Shown here: positions 27,201 to 34,332 of the stretch, piece after piece
Position numbering within the stretch: position 1 is the first letter of the stretch
Layout: every line of letters begins with the position of its first letter
From: an uncultured Bradyrhizobium sp.
GTDB taxonomy: Bacteria > Pseudomonadota > Alphaproteobacteria > Rhizobiales > Xanthobacteraceae
Reading direction: 5' to 3'
Length of the DNA: 64,000 bases
Assembly: GCF_936943645.1 (NCBI RefSeq)
Contig: NZ_CAKZJO010000042.1
Coordinates: 1-64,000 of the forward strand
Notes under the pieces: model-generated
Databases searched by the model: none
What the model saw: the letters and a program-made list of their open reading frames with translations, nothing else
Told to the model about the DNA's origin: nothing
Position numbers and translations under genes: made by a program

Positions 27201-27565
27201 TGGCCGATGACCTGGGCCGCAGTGGCGCCGGGCGCGGCTTGCGCAACCTGCACATGGCCCGTGAGCGCGTTGACGATGTCGCCGGTGAGATGGGCGCCGT
27301 CGGGCGAGGCGAGCGCCGCGCGCTTGTCGCCCCGGAAATAATCGTGAACGACGAACTCGTGCCCCTCGTGGGACAGCACGAGATCGAGACCGGTGCGCTT
27401 GAATTCGCCGTTGAAGATCAGGTTGGGGTCGGGGACGACGAACGCGCCCTCAGGCACGTGACCATGTGCCTTCGCCGTAAAGGAATCGACATGGGCGTCG
27501 GCGGGCGAGCGGGAACCCAGGCCGTCCAAGGAAATCGCGCCGTCAAATTGGCCAGCGTAATTCAA
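21263..27565 (-). CDS. Giant FecR/VCBS/LamG surface protein, type I secretion substrate
   Basis: A 2,100-residue secreted protein, probably an adhesin. Residues 1-110 are an uncharacterised N-terminal part. About 121-240 is a FecR-type beta domain (G-I-R-G-T-A-V). About 380-1370 is a series of VCBS/cadherin-like repeats, each marked by G-x-N-D-A-P-T, five of them nearly identical. About 1375-1600 is a LamG-like lectin domain (W-H-N-I-A-L-T-R-D-N-G-T-F-T-L-Y-L-D-G). One more VCBS unit and a CalX-like section follow, and 1971-2100 is a degenerate RTX block (G-G-G-A-K-D-Q-F-V-F) with D-F-E-I-G-L-D-K-I-D-L and the type I secretion end. The start is TTG at 27565; no ATG fits and no strong ribosome binding site is seen. 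There is no signal peptide, as expected for this route. Confidence 0.9.
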   Translation of the reverse strand: MNYAGQFDGAISLDGLGSRSPADAHVDSFTAKAHGHVPEGAFVVPDPNLIFNGEFKRTGLDLVLSHEGHEFVVHDYFRGDKRAALASPDGAHLTGDIVNALTGHVQVAQAAPGATAAQVIGHVTKLVGSATAVRNGVSVILNNGDNVEKGDVVSTGADSTLGITFIDGTVFGLSSNARMVLNEMVYDPNGSSNSSLLSLVAGTITFVAGETAKHGDMKIDTPVATMGIRGTAVLTQINFVVPPGGGDPQPQANFQVLVEPNGTTGSYILFDKITLLPIATVNQAGQMIQISGGNVSISNALMSPDIQKLITDVFTLKFTDNNTNTKLTTNFTDTLTPMSTDVVFKSGSGAVATATYVNLNPQGSETPNTPPPSSTRIPGQPIAQSFDASGNVKTAFALTERADTTGDTHSDTISGLIRFVDQNLGDRPTVSISLADAPNYVYKDAGQHDVTGSLSALQKQDIAATQIQIGVVPDAGNENNGSAVWTYTIPDNVFDFLAAGETLTLTYMVRVDTNFAVNPESKFIPITITVTGTNDKPTVATAGGTVIEKVGTGNEALDTITGTVTFTDVDLTDRPIVSAALSSTHPFKYLDAQGHDITSTLTPQQLAAIAAVEVPLTVVQGAGNGNNGSATWTYSVPDHLFDFLAEGETLTLNYVVQVDDGHGGVVSTPITVSINGADVNVEGTNDVPTIVGDDTNPAGAVTEDDSATLAANGTIAFNDPDLTDTHTASFSLKSTVSSAHLPGFTDGTSHIGTFALDPVVESPGASSRGSVGWTFTLDDDDPVLQSLAEGQTITQVYTVTVDDHHGGTVTQDVTVVITGKNDAPTVTSSNAAATGKVIEDAGLTLSIDGVLAIQDLDLIDTHTASAVFKSSSSDAHLPGFVEGDTNIGTFTIDPSVLESNTDTNNGATLGWHFTLDNSNAMLQSLAEGQTITQVYTVTFTDNHNATVTQDVTVTITGVNDAPTITSDAEAAAGHVVEDAGLTLSIDGTLAIQDLDLIDTHSASAAFKSSSISSALPGFDADSTNLGTFTIDPSVLESTTDTDNGATLGWHFTLDNSNAMLQSLAEGQTITQVYTVTFDDHHGGAITEDVTVTITGVNDAPTITSDADAAKGAVTEDDSSSLTADGTLAIQDVDLTDTHMAEWSFKSSSVSSDLPGFGTSSHIGTFSIDAVSESATDTDNGATLDWHFTLDNNDPVLQSLAEGQTITQVYTITFDDQNGGKISKDVTVTITGTNDAPTITSDADAAKGAVTEDDGASLTAEGTLAIQDVDLTDTHTAEWSFKSSSVSSDLPGFGASSHIGTFSIDSSVTESNTDGDNGATLGWHFTLDNSDPVLQSLAEGQTITQVYTVTFDDQHGGKISKDVTVTITGTNDAPAVSYVMSDYMNFDGHTIAVGDVPTVASNDVTLDGWVNWNGSSDPGHGQILFYNGNTSTTGFGLLGTVNVDGTMELQILAGGVEIADTGVALAASQWHNIALTRDNGTFTLYLDGNLEYSQAWSVNAIDGSPSNPSHSYMMIGAASGPDAAGFGAEGFFGSIADVSVWTTALTQAQIQSIDFTALTGSEANLAGYYQLADGSGTTASNTANPAQGLAIEGDADWASSTSGPGGARADLVETNAGQLAHGVLAVSDVDATDHVTVSVDALNVTLGGVTQTGSVGGLSHEALLNYLSVPSGDILDGTATHAQFTWQFNSGGQAFDFLAAGQTLSLQYTIVPEDGVGAGTGAIVTVNITGSNDAPTLADLHIGPLADTAAPDTFADLTGTLAGHDADTGETATLTYAVLNADHHAATTVAGLYGSLTVNSDGSYSYAANAEAINALAEGSYTDIFTVQTTDVHGATGTATLTVDVTGTDDADGPVINTESFQVEHFNEGNSDLITNLVVIEAGAETHNFNVAVSTAHPGLSQVDFYPTSGSLDEINLGFETGATYNPTGASSDPEAQPPSTEQITLTVTDKTTGLSDTVNFIFNEAGDTGQEVLLEGTSGKDVIFATDTNDTLTGGGAKDQFVFAPGLMYDGNGQPVTELSHTITDFEIGLDKIDLRQFSDVTSIANLSITPQSGDILVTWQQQVRPFEGAPFTEHESLLLKNVVGNLQASDFIFGSSHVT
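23448..25519 (-). repeat. Five tandem VCBS units, 408-414 bp each
   Basis: The marker encoding G-x-N-D-A-P/V-P recurs at 23448, 23859, 24267, 24681, 25095 and 25503, spacing 411, 408, 414, 414 and 408 bases. Each unit also repeats the block S-L-A-E-G-Q-T-I-T-Q-V-Y-T. The two units nearest 23448 are closest to each other (S-S-S-V-S-S-D-L-P-G-F-G), suggesting recent duplication. Confidence 0.9.
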
Positions 27566-28186
27566 CCGGGCACCGTAAAAGGGTTAAAATTTAAGTAAGT
27601 ATCGACCGCCTAAGCTTGCATAGCATTAGCAAGTCCTTAGGGATACCATCTATTGCTTGTGTGATTTCGCATCACTTGGCCCAAGGAGGCCATGCGGCTG
27701 GGCACCGCTAGAGAGAAGCGAAAGTAATCCATCAAATATTCGGAAGTCGAATTCGACCTGATTCCACGCATTTCCAGTCATCCAAAGTAACTTTCCGTAT
27801 AGTCACGGAGCAGGTACTTGCGTCATCTTTCCTTCGCGAGGTCCCGCGGCATCCTGCGGCAAATACGGAGTTAAATCTGTGACCCAACTAACAGAACCCC
27901 ATGAAATAGGGGGTCGTTAGCCATGGCATCCAGATTCGGCACTCCCCACAACTTGTGCCTGTAATTGGTTCCATTTCGCGGCAAGAGGACACCTCCTAGC
28001 CCGCGAATCGTAAAATTTTACGCAATTTGAGCAGGGGGGTTTCAGCCTGTTCCCCGGTTTTTGGGCCCCCGGCCGGCGCATTAAGCAGAACAAAACGGCC
28101 AATCTCGCACTATCTCCGCGAAAGCAACAAAGCCCGGCACGCCGAGGTCGAGGGGGACCTGACGAAGCCTGGGAAGGGGATGTCAG
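27566..28186. promoter_or_regulatory. 621-base divergent intergenic region
   Basis: Separates the giant surface protein gene (minus) from the LapG-like protease gene (plus). It is clearly AT-richer than the rest of the window, especially 27566-27660 and 27720-27900. It contains short hairpins such as GTGATTTCGCATCAC (about 27660-27674) and GGCCCAAGGAGGCC (about 27678-27692). No convincing protein gene, tRNA or known riboswitch was recognised. Long leaders, regulator sites or a small RNA are all possible. Confidence 0.45.
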
Positions 28187-28918
28187 ATGGAGACCGCTGC
28201 TCGCTCGCGCGCCTGGCGCGCAATCCTTGTCCTGTGCGGACTGGTCCTGCTCGGATCGGCCGCCGAGCTTCGCGCCGGCACATTGTTGTCGCCGGGAGCC
28301 GGAATGCTCGTGCGTAAATCCGCCGAGCCGTTCGGCGTGTTCGCCTTCGCCATCTCGTCCGGCAGTCTCCAGCAGAAATGGTCGGACCTGAAGAGCAGGC
28401 TCGACGACGACATGGTGCAGCTCGCACTATGCGACGGCGACCGGGACAATTGCGCTTCGCCCGCGGCCCTGAAACTGCTTGGCATCGTCGACCAGGCCCG
28501 CGCCCGCGACGGCCGGGCGCGGCTCGGCGAGACCAACCGCGCCGTCAACCTCGCCATCCGGGCCGCCAATGACGGCATTGACGACGTCTGGAGCTCGCCG
28601 CTTGCGACCTTCGCCCGCGGCGCCGGCGACTGCGAGGACTACGCCATCGCCAAGCTGGCCGCGCTGCGGCTGGCAGGCATTGCAGCCGAAGACCTTCGTA
28701 TCGTCGTGGTGCGCGACGTCAGGGCCGGCGAAGAGCATGCGGTTGCCGCAGCAAGGCTCGACGGCCATTGGCTGATGCTCGACAACCGCCGCATGACGAT
28801 GGTCGAGGATGGCGCTGCGCGGAGCTACCAACCGCTGTTCACACTCTACCAGTCGGCCGTGATGAAGTATGTCGACGAGCCGGTGCAGGTCTCGGTGGCG
28901 GCCGCCGAGGCGCGTTGA
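28187..28918 (+). CDS. BTLCP (LapG-like) periplasmic cysteine protease
   Basis: A 243-residue bacterial transglutaminase-like cysteine proteinase (PF06035). A signal peptide spans residues 1-31 (L-V-L-C-G-L-V-L-L-G-S-A-A-E-L-R-A). The triad is visible: Cys149 in G-A-G-D-C-E-D-Y-A, His184 in E-E-H-A-V and Asp199 in M-L-D-N-R. The best-known member, LapG of Pseudomonas, cuts the N-terminal retention module from the type I secreted adhesin LapA. Here the protease gene is divergent from a giant type I substrate, which makes that protein the obvious candidate target. No LapD is present in the window. A ribosome binding site AAGGGG precedes the ATG. Confidence 0.9.
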   Translation: METAARSRAWRAILVLCGLVLLGSAAELRAGTLLSPGAGMLVRKSAEPFGVFAFAISSGSLQQKWSDLKSRLDDDMVQLALCDGDRDNCASPAALKLLGIVDQARARDGRARLGETNRAVNLAIRAANDGIDDVWSSPLATFARGAGDCEDYAIAKLAALRLAGIAAEDLRIVVVRDVRAGEEHAVAAARLDGHWLMLDNRRMTMVEDGAARSYQPLFTLYQSAVMKYVDEPVQVSVAAAEAR

Positions 28919-29004
28919 TTCCTTCGGGCGACATTCGCCACAAAGCCATTTCGCCGCGCGATCCCAGACGCTAGCATGGCGCCTTCCATGCGGGGGCGAC
29001 TGGA

Positions 29005-30117
29005 ATGCGGTTCATCGTGCTGTCTGTGCTTGCGCTGCTGGCGCTCGCCGCTCCCGCGTTCGCACAGTCCGCCCCCTCTCTCGCCGACCGGCTGCCGCTG
29101 TTTGCAAAGAACGACTGCCAGCAGATTCGCGACCCCGGCAATCAATTGTTCTGCGGTGATCCCACACTGGCCGCCGCCGCCGAGAAGCTGAGCACGGCCG
29201 TCGAGGCGCGCCTTGCCCGTCTGCCCGATCGCCTGCCCGCGATCGAGGAGAATGCGATCTGGATCCGCCAGCGCAATCTCAGCTGCGGCATCGTCGGCCA
29301 GACCGCGGTCCGCGCCGACGATTTCGATCGGGTGAAGGCATGCCTGCTCAAGGTGACCGAGGAGCGTGCGGCGATCGTGGGCGACCCTGATTTCGACTGC
29401 CTCGCGGCCAACACCGCAGCCGGCGCCCTGATCTGTGCGGACCCTGCGCTGGCGCAAGCCGAGACCGAGCTCAATGGCCAGGTGCGCGCTCTGATCGCCA
29501 AGCTGGACCCGACCGCAGCGCGCTTTGCCTTCGCCGAATATGGCAGGTGGACCCGAGAACGCGACCGCAAATGCAATCTCGTCGGCAAGGAGAACGTGCC
29601 GCTGCAGGAACTCGAATCCGCGGAAGATTGTCTCGCCGAGCATTTGAAGCGCAGGACCGACGAGATCCGTGCGGCAAAGGGAGACCCCAAAAAGGTGTTC
29701 GGCCGGCAGGTCGCGGCCCGCATCCCCGACACCGACGCGGTCGACTTCTGCGCGGCGCGAATCCATGCGGCCAATTCCTGCGGCAATTTCCTCCGCATCA
29801 ACCGCGTCTACGCGCTCGACAGCCAGGTGACCGAGCGGGAGGCACAGGTCACCGGCGAGATCGAGATGGCCGTGCTGGCGCCTTTCACTGTGTGTAGCAA
29901 GGTCGCCTCCACCTGCACCGGCACCTGCTGGGACGCGAGGACCGGTCTTCCGCAGCCAGGCGCCGCCAACAAGGAGCGGGCGGCAGAAGCCTTCAACGTG
30001 ACGCGGCGCCTGCGCATCCAGCGGACCTTCGCGTTCGTCAAAGCTGCCGACGGCTGGCGCTGCCGCGAGGACGAGCTGGCGCCGGTGAACTCAGGCACGG
30101 CAAGCGGGGGATCGTAG
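29005..30117 (+). CDS. Secreted LprI/DUF1311-like protein
   Basis: A 370-residue exported protein with a signal peptide (M-R-F-I-V-L-S-V-L-A-L-L-A-L-A-A-P-A-F-A-Q). Two successive cysteine-bearing units (about 35-115 and 130-215) each show C-x-x-x-x-x-x-x-x-x-x-x-C-G/A-D-P-x-L-A and a later R-x-x-x-C, resembling the LprI-type (DUF1311) domain found in lysozyme inhibitors. The C-terminal third (225-360) has further cysteines and no recognised domain. It follows the BTLCP gene by 86 bases on the same strand. A role in envelope protection is a guess from the domain name only. Confidence 0.65.
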   Translation: MRFIVLSVLALLALAAPAFAQSAPSLADRLPLFAKNDCQQIRDPGNQLFCGDPTLAAAAEKLSTAVEARLARLPDRLPAIEENAIWIRQRNLSCGIVGQTAVRADDFDRVKACLLKVTEERAAIVGDPDFDCLAANTAAGALICADPALAQAETELNGQVRALIAKLDPTAARFAFAEYGRWTRERDRKCNLVGKENVPLQELESAEDCLAEHLKRRTDEIRAAKGDPKKVFGRQVAARIPDTDAVDFCAARIHAANSCGNFLRINRVYALDSQVTEREAQVTGEIEMAVLAPFTVCSKVASTCTGTCWDARTGLPQPGAANKERAAEAFNVTRRLRIQRTFAFVKAADGWRCREDELAPVNSGTASGGS

Positions 30118-30120
30118 GGC

Positions 30121-30238
30121 GCTTACCCTCCCTTGGAGGGACCCCTGGAGGGGGAGGGTAAGAAAGCATCGTAGGGCAGAGATCCCCCACCCGGCTCCGC
30201 TTCGCGAAGCCACCCTCTCCCGCAAGGAGAGAGGGTGC
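30121..30238. repeat. Extragenic palindrome, CACCCGGCTCCGC type, copy 2
   Basis: Contains TACCCTCCCTTGGAGGG/CCCTGGAGGGGGAGGGTA and then CACCCGGCTCCGCTTCGCGA with CCACCCTCTCCCGCAAGG. The second half is closely similar to 15034-15078. It lies between the convergent LprI-like gene and the binding-protein gene. Confidence 0.75.
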
Positions 30239-30267
30239 ACCGTTCGTGTCGCGAGAGCCGCCCTTCA

Positions 30268-31467
30268 TCAGAACATCAGATTGTCCTTCACCAGCACCCA
30301 GCGGCCGCCCTTGACCTGCTGCACCTGGGTGATGGTGTTGGCGAGATGGTCGGTCTTGGAGAATTTGGTCGGCGGCGAGTTGAAGATGTCGAGGAATTTT
30401 TCGCCCGACTCCAGCGAGTCCAGCATCTTCTGGCCCGTGAGGTCCTTGCCGGCCTTGGTGGCGTAGAATGCGAACGTCATCATCGCATTGTAGCCGATGA
30501 TCGCCTGGGTGTTGGCGTCGGTGCCGAACATCTTCTTGTAGTTCACGAGCCAATCCTTGACCTTGCCCTTCGCGGTGTCCTCGTAAGGAATCTCGAAGCC
30601 GCTCGCGGCGTAGAGGCCTTCGACGGCCTCCTTGCCGAGCATCGGCACTTCCATCACGTTGGTGGGCGTCGCGCCGAGGAAGGTGACGTCCCAGCCGAGC
30701 TTCTTGGCCTCCGTCATGGCGCCGATCGGCTCACGCAACACCGCTCCGAGCACGACGAGGTCGCAGCCGTCGGACTTCATCTTGGCGATCTGCGCGCTGA
30801 AATCGGAGGCGCCGCGCTTGTAGCTCGTGATCGAGGCCGGCTGCACCTTCATGGCGGTGAGCTGCTGGTTGAAGCCATCGAGCACGTTTTTGCCGTACTC
30901 GTCGTCCTGATGCATGATGCAGGGCTTCTTGAAGTTCTTCCACTCCATCATGTATTTCAGCGCCGCCCGCGTGCTCTCGACATAGGGCAGCAGATTGTTG
31001 AACTTGAGCCGCTCCTGCGGCTTGGCCGGATCGAACTTGAAGGTGAACTCGGCCGCCGTCAGCGGAAAGAGCTGAAGCACGCCGGCGTCGAGCAGGATGT
31101 CCTGCGCCGCGAGCACGGTGGGCGATCCCATCGCTCCGACCATCGCGAAGATCTTGTCGCGCTCGATCAGCTTCTGCGACGCCAGCACGGCCTTCTTCGG
31201 ATCGTAGCCGCTGTCCTCGACCACCAGGCGGATCTTGCGGCCGTTGACGCCGCCCGCCGCGTTGATCTCCTCGACCGCCATCTTCATGCCGTTGGAGACC
31301 GGCACGCCCCAGCCCTTGATGGGACCTGAGAGATCCTGGTGAGTGCCGACGACGATCTCGCTTGCCGAGATGCCCTCGTTGGTGACCTTGGTTTGCGCCG
31401 CGGCCGGCAGACAGGTGAGCACCACGGCACTCACAGCAAGGCCGAACGCGTTGAACGATTTCGACAT
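30268..31467 (-). CDS. Branched-chain-type ABC transporter substrate-binding protein
   Basis: A 399-residue periplasmic binding protein of the Leu/Ile/Val type (peripla_BP_6). The ATG at 31467 is fixed by a strong ribosome binding site (AGGAGAGGAG) and a signal peptide (F-N-A-F-G-L-A-V-S-A-V-V-L-T-C, cleavage near A-A-A-Q). Mature features: S-E-I-V-V-G-T-H-Q-D-L-S-G-P, A-V-E-E-I-N-A-A-G-G-V-N-G-R-K-I and Y-D-P-K-K-A. It is the last gene of the cluster livH-livM-livG-livF-acyl-CoA ligase-binding protein. Ligase and transporter together suggest uptake of an aromatic or fatty acid rather than an amino acid (inference). Confidence 0.92.
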   Translation of the reverse strand: MSKSFNAFGLAVSAVVLTCLPAAAQTKVTNEGISASEIVVGTHQDLSGPIKGWGVPVSNGMKMAVEEINAAGGVNGRKIRLVVEDSGYDPKKAVLASQKLIERDKIFAMVGAMGSPTVLAAQDILLDAGVLQLFPLTAAEFTFKFDPAKPQERLKFNNLLPYVESTRAALKYMMEWKNFKKPCIMHQDDEYGKNVLDGFNQQLTAMKVQPASITSYKRGASDFSAQIAKMKSDGCDLVVLGAVLREPIGAMTEAKKLGWDVTFLGATPTNVMEVPMLGKEAVEGLYAASGFEIPYEDTAKGKVKDWLVNYKKMFGTDANTQAIIGYNAMMTFAFYATKAGKDLTGQKMLDSLESGEKFLDIFNSPPTKFSKTDHLANTITQVQQVKGGRWVLVKDNLMF

Positions 31468-31554
31468 TGACGTCTCCTCTCCTAAAGGGCCCGTGTTACG
31501 CGGAGGGCGGGGGCCGTCGCTCCTTCGCTTTCTCAAATCCGACTTTTCTTTCTT

Positions 31555-31606
31555 GCGCATGCCCCTTCCCGGAAAACCGGTTCCCACTTTTCCGGGGCGT
31601 GCGCAT
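31555..31606. repeat. Palindrome with AAAACCGGTTCCCACTTTTC core
   Basis: GCGCATGCCCC and GGGGCGTGCGC form the outer arms, with CCGGAAAACCGG and a CTTTTCCGG segment inside. This core is found very widely in Rhizobiales (general knowledge). It directly follows the stop of the acyl-CoA ligase gene and precedes the binding-protein gene, so it may help separate their messages. Confidence 0.75.
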
Positions 31607-31609
31607 GCG

Positions 31610-33448
31610 TCACGCCACGGCGCGCTGGCGATACATCGCTTCGATCTCGGCGGCATAGCGCTTGTTCACGAAGCCGCGTTTCAGCTTCATGGTCGGCGTC
31701 AGCTCCTCGTCCTCCGGCGTGAGCTGACGCTCGATCAGGTAGAACTTCTTGATGGTTTCGACGCGGGCGAAATTGCCGTTGACCTGTTCGATCTCGCGGC
31801 CGATCAGGTCCTGGATCTCCATGGCCCGGCACAGGCTGGCGTAATTGGTGAAGGGAATGTCGTGGTCCTGAGCGAACTTCTCGACGTTCTCCTGGTCGAT
31901 CATGACGAGGCAAGTGAGATACGGCCGCTTGTCGCCGATCACGACGGCATCCGAGATGTAAGGCGAGAATTTGAGCTGGTTCTCGATCTCGGACGGCGTG
32001 ATGTTCTTGCCGCCTGATGTGATGATGATGTCCTTCATCCGGTCGGTGATGCGGACGAAACCTTCATTGTCGATGGTGCCGACGTCGCCGGTGTGCAGCC
32101 AGCCGCGGGAATCGATGGTCTCGGCGGTCTTCTCCGGCTGATTCAGATAGCCCATGAACAGGAAGTCGCCCCTGATCAGAATCTCGCCCTCGGGCGACAG
32201 CGCGACCTCCCCCCAGGGCACGGCGGTGCCGACCGAGCCGAGCTTGACGCGCTCTGCCGGCATCATGGTGGCGACACCGCAATTCTCGGTCTGGCCGTAC
32301 AGCTCGTGCATGTCGATGCCGAGCGCGAGATACCAGCGGATCAGCTCCGGCGCGATCGGCGCTGCGCCGGTGAAGGCGATGCGGCAGCGGTCGAGCCCCA
32401 TCATGCGGCGGATGTTGCGGAATGCGACGCGATAGGCGACGCGGCTTGCGAGCCGCAGCGACAGCGGCGGCTTTTTGCCCTCGAGCCTGTAATCGACCGT
32501 GCGGTAGCCGATGTCGATGGCGCGGCGATAGACCCATTGCTGCAGCGGCGTCGCATCCTTCAGGGCGATGGTGATGGCGGAATAGAATTTTTCCCAGATC
32601 CGCGGCACCGCGAGGAAGATGGTCGGCTGCACTTCGCGCAGATTGTCCGGCACGGTCTCCGGGCTCTCGGCGAAATTCATCACGGAGCCGAGCGCGACCG
32701 AGATGTAATAGCCGCCGATGCGCTCGGCGACGTGGCAGAGCGGCAGGAAGATCAGGCGATCCTCGTCCTCCTGCGCCGGGATGAAGTCATTGGCGTGCCG
32801 CATCTGGTGCGTGACGCTGAGATTGGCGTGCATCGCGCCCTTGGGCGGGCCGGTGGTGCCGGAGGTATAGACGAGGATGGCGAGATCGCCGGCACTGCGG
32901 CTGTCGATCATCTCCTGCCACAGCGCCTCGCGGCCGACCATGTGATTGCGGCCGAGCGCGCGGAACTCGTCGAGCGACATCACCATATCGTCGGTGAAAC
33001 CGCTGAGCCCCTCCATGTCGAACACGATGATCTTCTGCAGGCTCGGGCAGCGCCCGCGGCAGGCGAGGATCTTGTCGAGCTGCTCTTCGTCCTCCGCGAA
33101 GATGACTTTCGTTCTGGAATCGTTGACGAGATATTCGACCTGCGACGAGGCGTCGGTCGGATAGATGCCCGAGGAGACGCCGCCCGCGCAGAGGACGCCC
33201 ATGTCGGCGTGAACCCATTCCGGGATGGCGTTGGCGATGATGGAGGCGACGTCGCCGGGCCGGAAGCCCGAGGCATGAAGCGCGTAGGCGATCTCCTTGG
33301 AGATCTCCAGCCATTCGCGCCAGCTGGTCGGCTGCCAGATCCCGAACTTCTTCTCGCGGATCGCCGGCCTGTCGCCCCGCGTCTCGGCGGCGCGCAAAAA
33401 GCTCTTTGCGATCGTATCAGCGACCGTCAGCACCGCCGTTCGGGCCAT
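31610..33448 (-). CDS. Long-chain acyl-CoA synthetase-like AMP-binding enzyme
   Basis: A 612-residue AMP-forming ligase of the long-chain fatty-acid type (COG1022-like). It activates a carboxylic acid with ATP and joins it to CoA. The phosphate loop Y-T-S-G-T-T-G-P-P-K-G is at 194-204, the A5 motif Y-G-Q-T-E-N-C-G and the A8 motif D-V-G-T-I-D-N-E-G-F-V-R-I-T-D-R are present, and K-N-I-T-P-S-E-I-E-N follows. It sits inside a branched-chain-type transporter cluster, 92 bases after livF, an arrangement seen for transporters that feed an imported acid directly into CoA metabolism. The substrate is not predictable from sequence. Confidence 0.92.
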   Translation of the reverse strand: MARTAVLTVADTIAKSFLRAAETRGDRPAIREKKFGIWQPTSWREWLEISKEIAYALHASGFRPGDVASIIANAIPEWVHADMGVLCAGGVSSGIYPTDASSQVEYLVNDSRTKVIFAEDEEQLDKILACRGRCPSLQKIIVFDMEGLSGFTDDMVMSLDEFRALGRNHMVGREALWQEMIDSRSAGDLAILVYTSGTTGPPKGAMHANLSVTHQMRHANDFIPAQEDEDRLIFLPLCHVAERIGGYYISVALGSVMNFAESPETVPDNLREVQPTIFLAVPRIWEKFYSAITIALKDATPLQQWVYRRAIDIGYRTVDYRLEGKKPPLSLRLASRVAYRVAFRNIRRMMGLDRCRIAFTGAAPIAPELIRWYLALGIDMHELYGQTENCGVATMMPAERVKLGSVGTAVPWGEVALSPEGEILIRGDFLFMGYLNQPEKTAETIDSRGWLHTGDVGTIDNEGFVRITDRMKDIIITSGGKNITPSEIENQLKFSPYISDAVVIGDKRPYLTCLVMIDQENVEKFAQDHDIPFTNYASLCRAMEIQDLIGREIEQVNGNFARVETIKKFYLIERQLTPEDEELTPTMKLKRGFVNKRYAAEIEAMYRQRAVA

Positions 33449-33540
33449 GCGCCTCTCCTCCCTGTCGCCTGCCTCCGCTGCCTGCCTTGCCGGCGGTCTA
33501 AATTTGCGGATGGCAGGCTCATCTTACTGCCAGCTTGTCC

Positions 33541-34329
33541 TCACCGCCACGTCTTCTTCTTTTTCCAGCGCCGCTCGCCTCGCGCACCCGCTTCCTTGGC
33601 GCCAAGGTAGAACTCCTGGATGTCCTGGGAATGCATCAAGCGGTCGCAGCTGTCGTTCATGACGATGCGGCCGATCTCGAGCACATAGCCGTAATGCGCG
33701 GTCTCCAGCGCCACCTTGGCATTCTGCTCGACCAGCAGGATCGACATGCCCTGCTCCTCGTTGACGCGCCGGATGATGGTGAAGATCTCCTTCACCAGCA
33801 GCGGCGAGAGGCCGAGCGAGGGCTCGTCGAGCAACAGCAGCGTCGGCCGGTTCATCAGTGCGCGTCCGATCGCGAGCATCTGCTGCTCGCCGCCCGAGAG
33901 CTGTCCGGCCGGCTGGTTGATGCGCTCCTTCAGGCGCGGGAAATAGCCGTAGACCCGCTCCAGATCGTCAGCGACGCCGTCGCGATCCTTGCGCGGATAG
34001 GCGCCCATCATCAGGTTCTCGCGCACGGAGAGGAACGGGAACACCTCGCGCCCCTCCGGCACATGGCTGAGGCCGAGCCGCACGATGCGGTCGGCCTCCA
34101 TGCGCTGGATCGGCTTGCCCAGGAATTCGATCGAGCCCTTCTGCGGATCGAGAATGCCAGAGATCGTCTTCAGCACCGTGGTCTTGCCGGCGCCGTTCGC
34201 CCCCAGCAGCGTCACGATGCGGCCGCGCGGCACCTCCAGCGAAATGCCGCGGATCGCCATGATCGGCCCGTAATAGCTCTCGATGTTGGAGAGCTTGAGG
34301 ATGACATCAGGCGTCACGGCAGCGTCCAT
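33541..34329 (-). CDS. livF: Branched-chain-type ABC transporter ATPase LivF
   Basis: A 262-residue ATPase. Walker A G-A-N-G-A-G-K-T-T is at about 44-52, signature L-S-G-G-E-Q-Q-M and Walker B L-L-L-L-D-E-P-S-L-G-L-S are typical of LivF rather than LivG. The C terminus carries a short basic tail (R-R-W-K-K-K-K). Three bases separate its start from the LivG stop. It powers import together with LivG. Confidence 0.93.
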   Translation of the reverse strand: MDAAVTPDVILKLSNIESYYGPIMAIRGISLEVPRGRIVTLLGANGAGKTTVLKTISGILDPQKGSIEFLGKPIQRMEADRIVRLGLSHVPEGREVFPFLSVRENLMMGAYPRKDRDGVADDLERVYGYFPRLKERINQPAGQLSGGEQQMLAIGRALMNRPTLLLLDEPSLGLSPLLVKEIFTIIRRVNEEQGMSILLVEQNAKVALETAHYGYVLEIGRIVMNDSCDRLMHSQDIQEFYLGAKEAGARGERRWKKKKTWR

Positions 34330-34332
34330 GCG

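Noticed and set aside
24152..27598. 1,148-residue open frame on the plus strand opposite the giant surface protein gene
   Set aside because: It is rich in Arg, Gly, His, Asp and Val, as expected from the complement of a GC-rich coding frame, and has no domain; the minus-strand gene has clear FecR and VCBS domains.
27566..28186. Known riboswitch or tRNA in the long intergenic region
   Set aside because: Searched by eye for cobalamin, TPP, c-di-GMP and tRNA patterns; only short unlinked hairpins were found.
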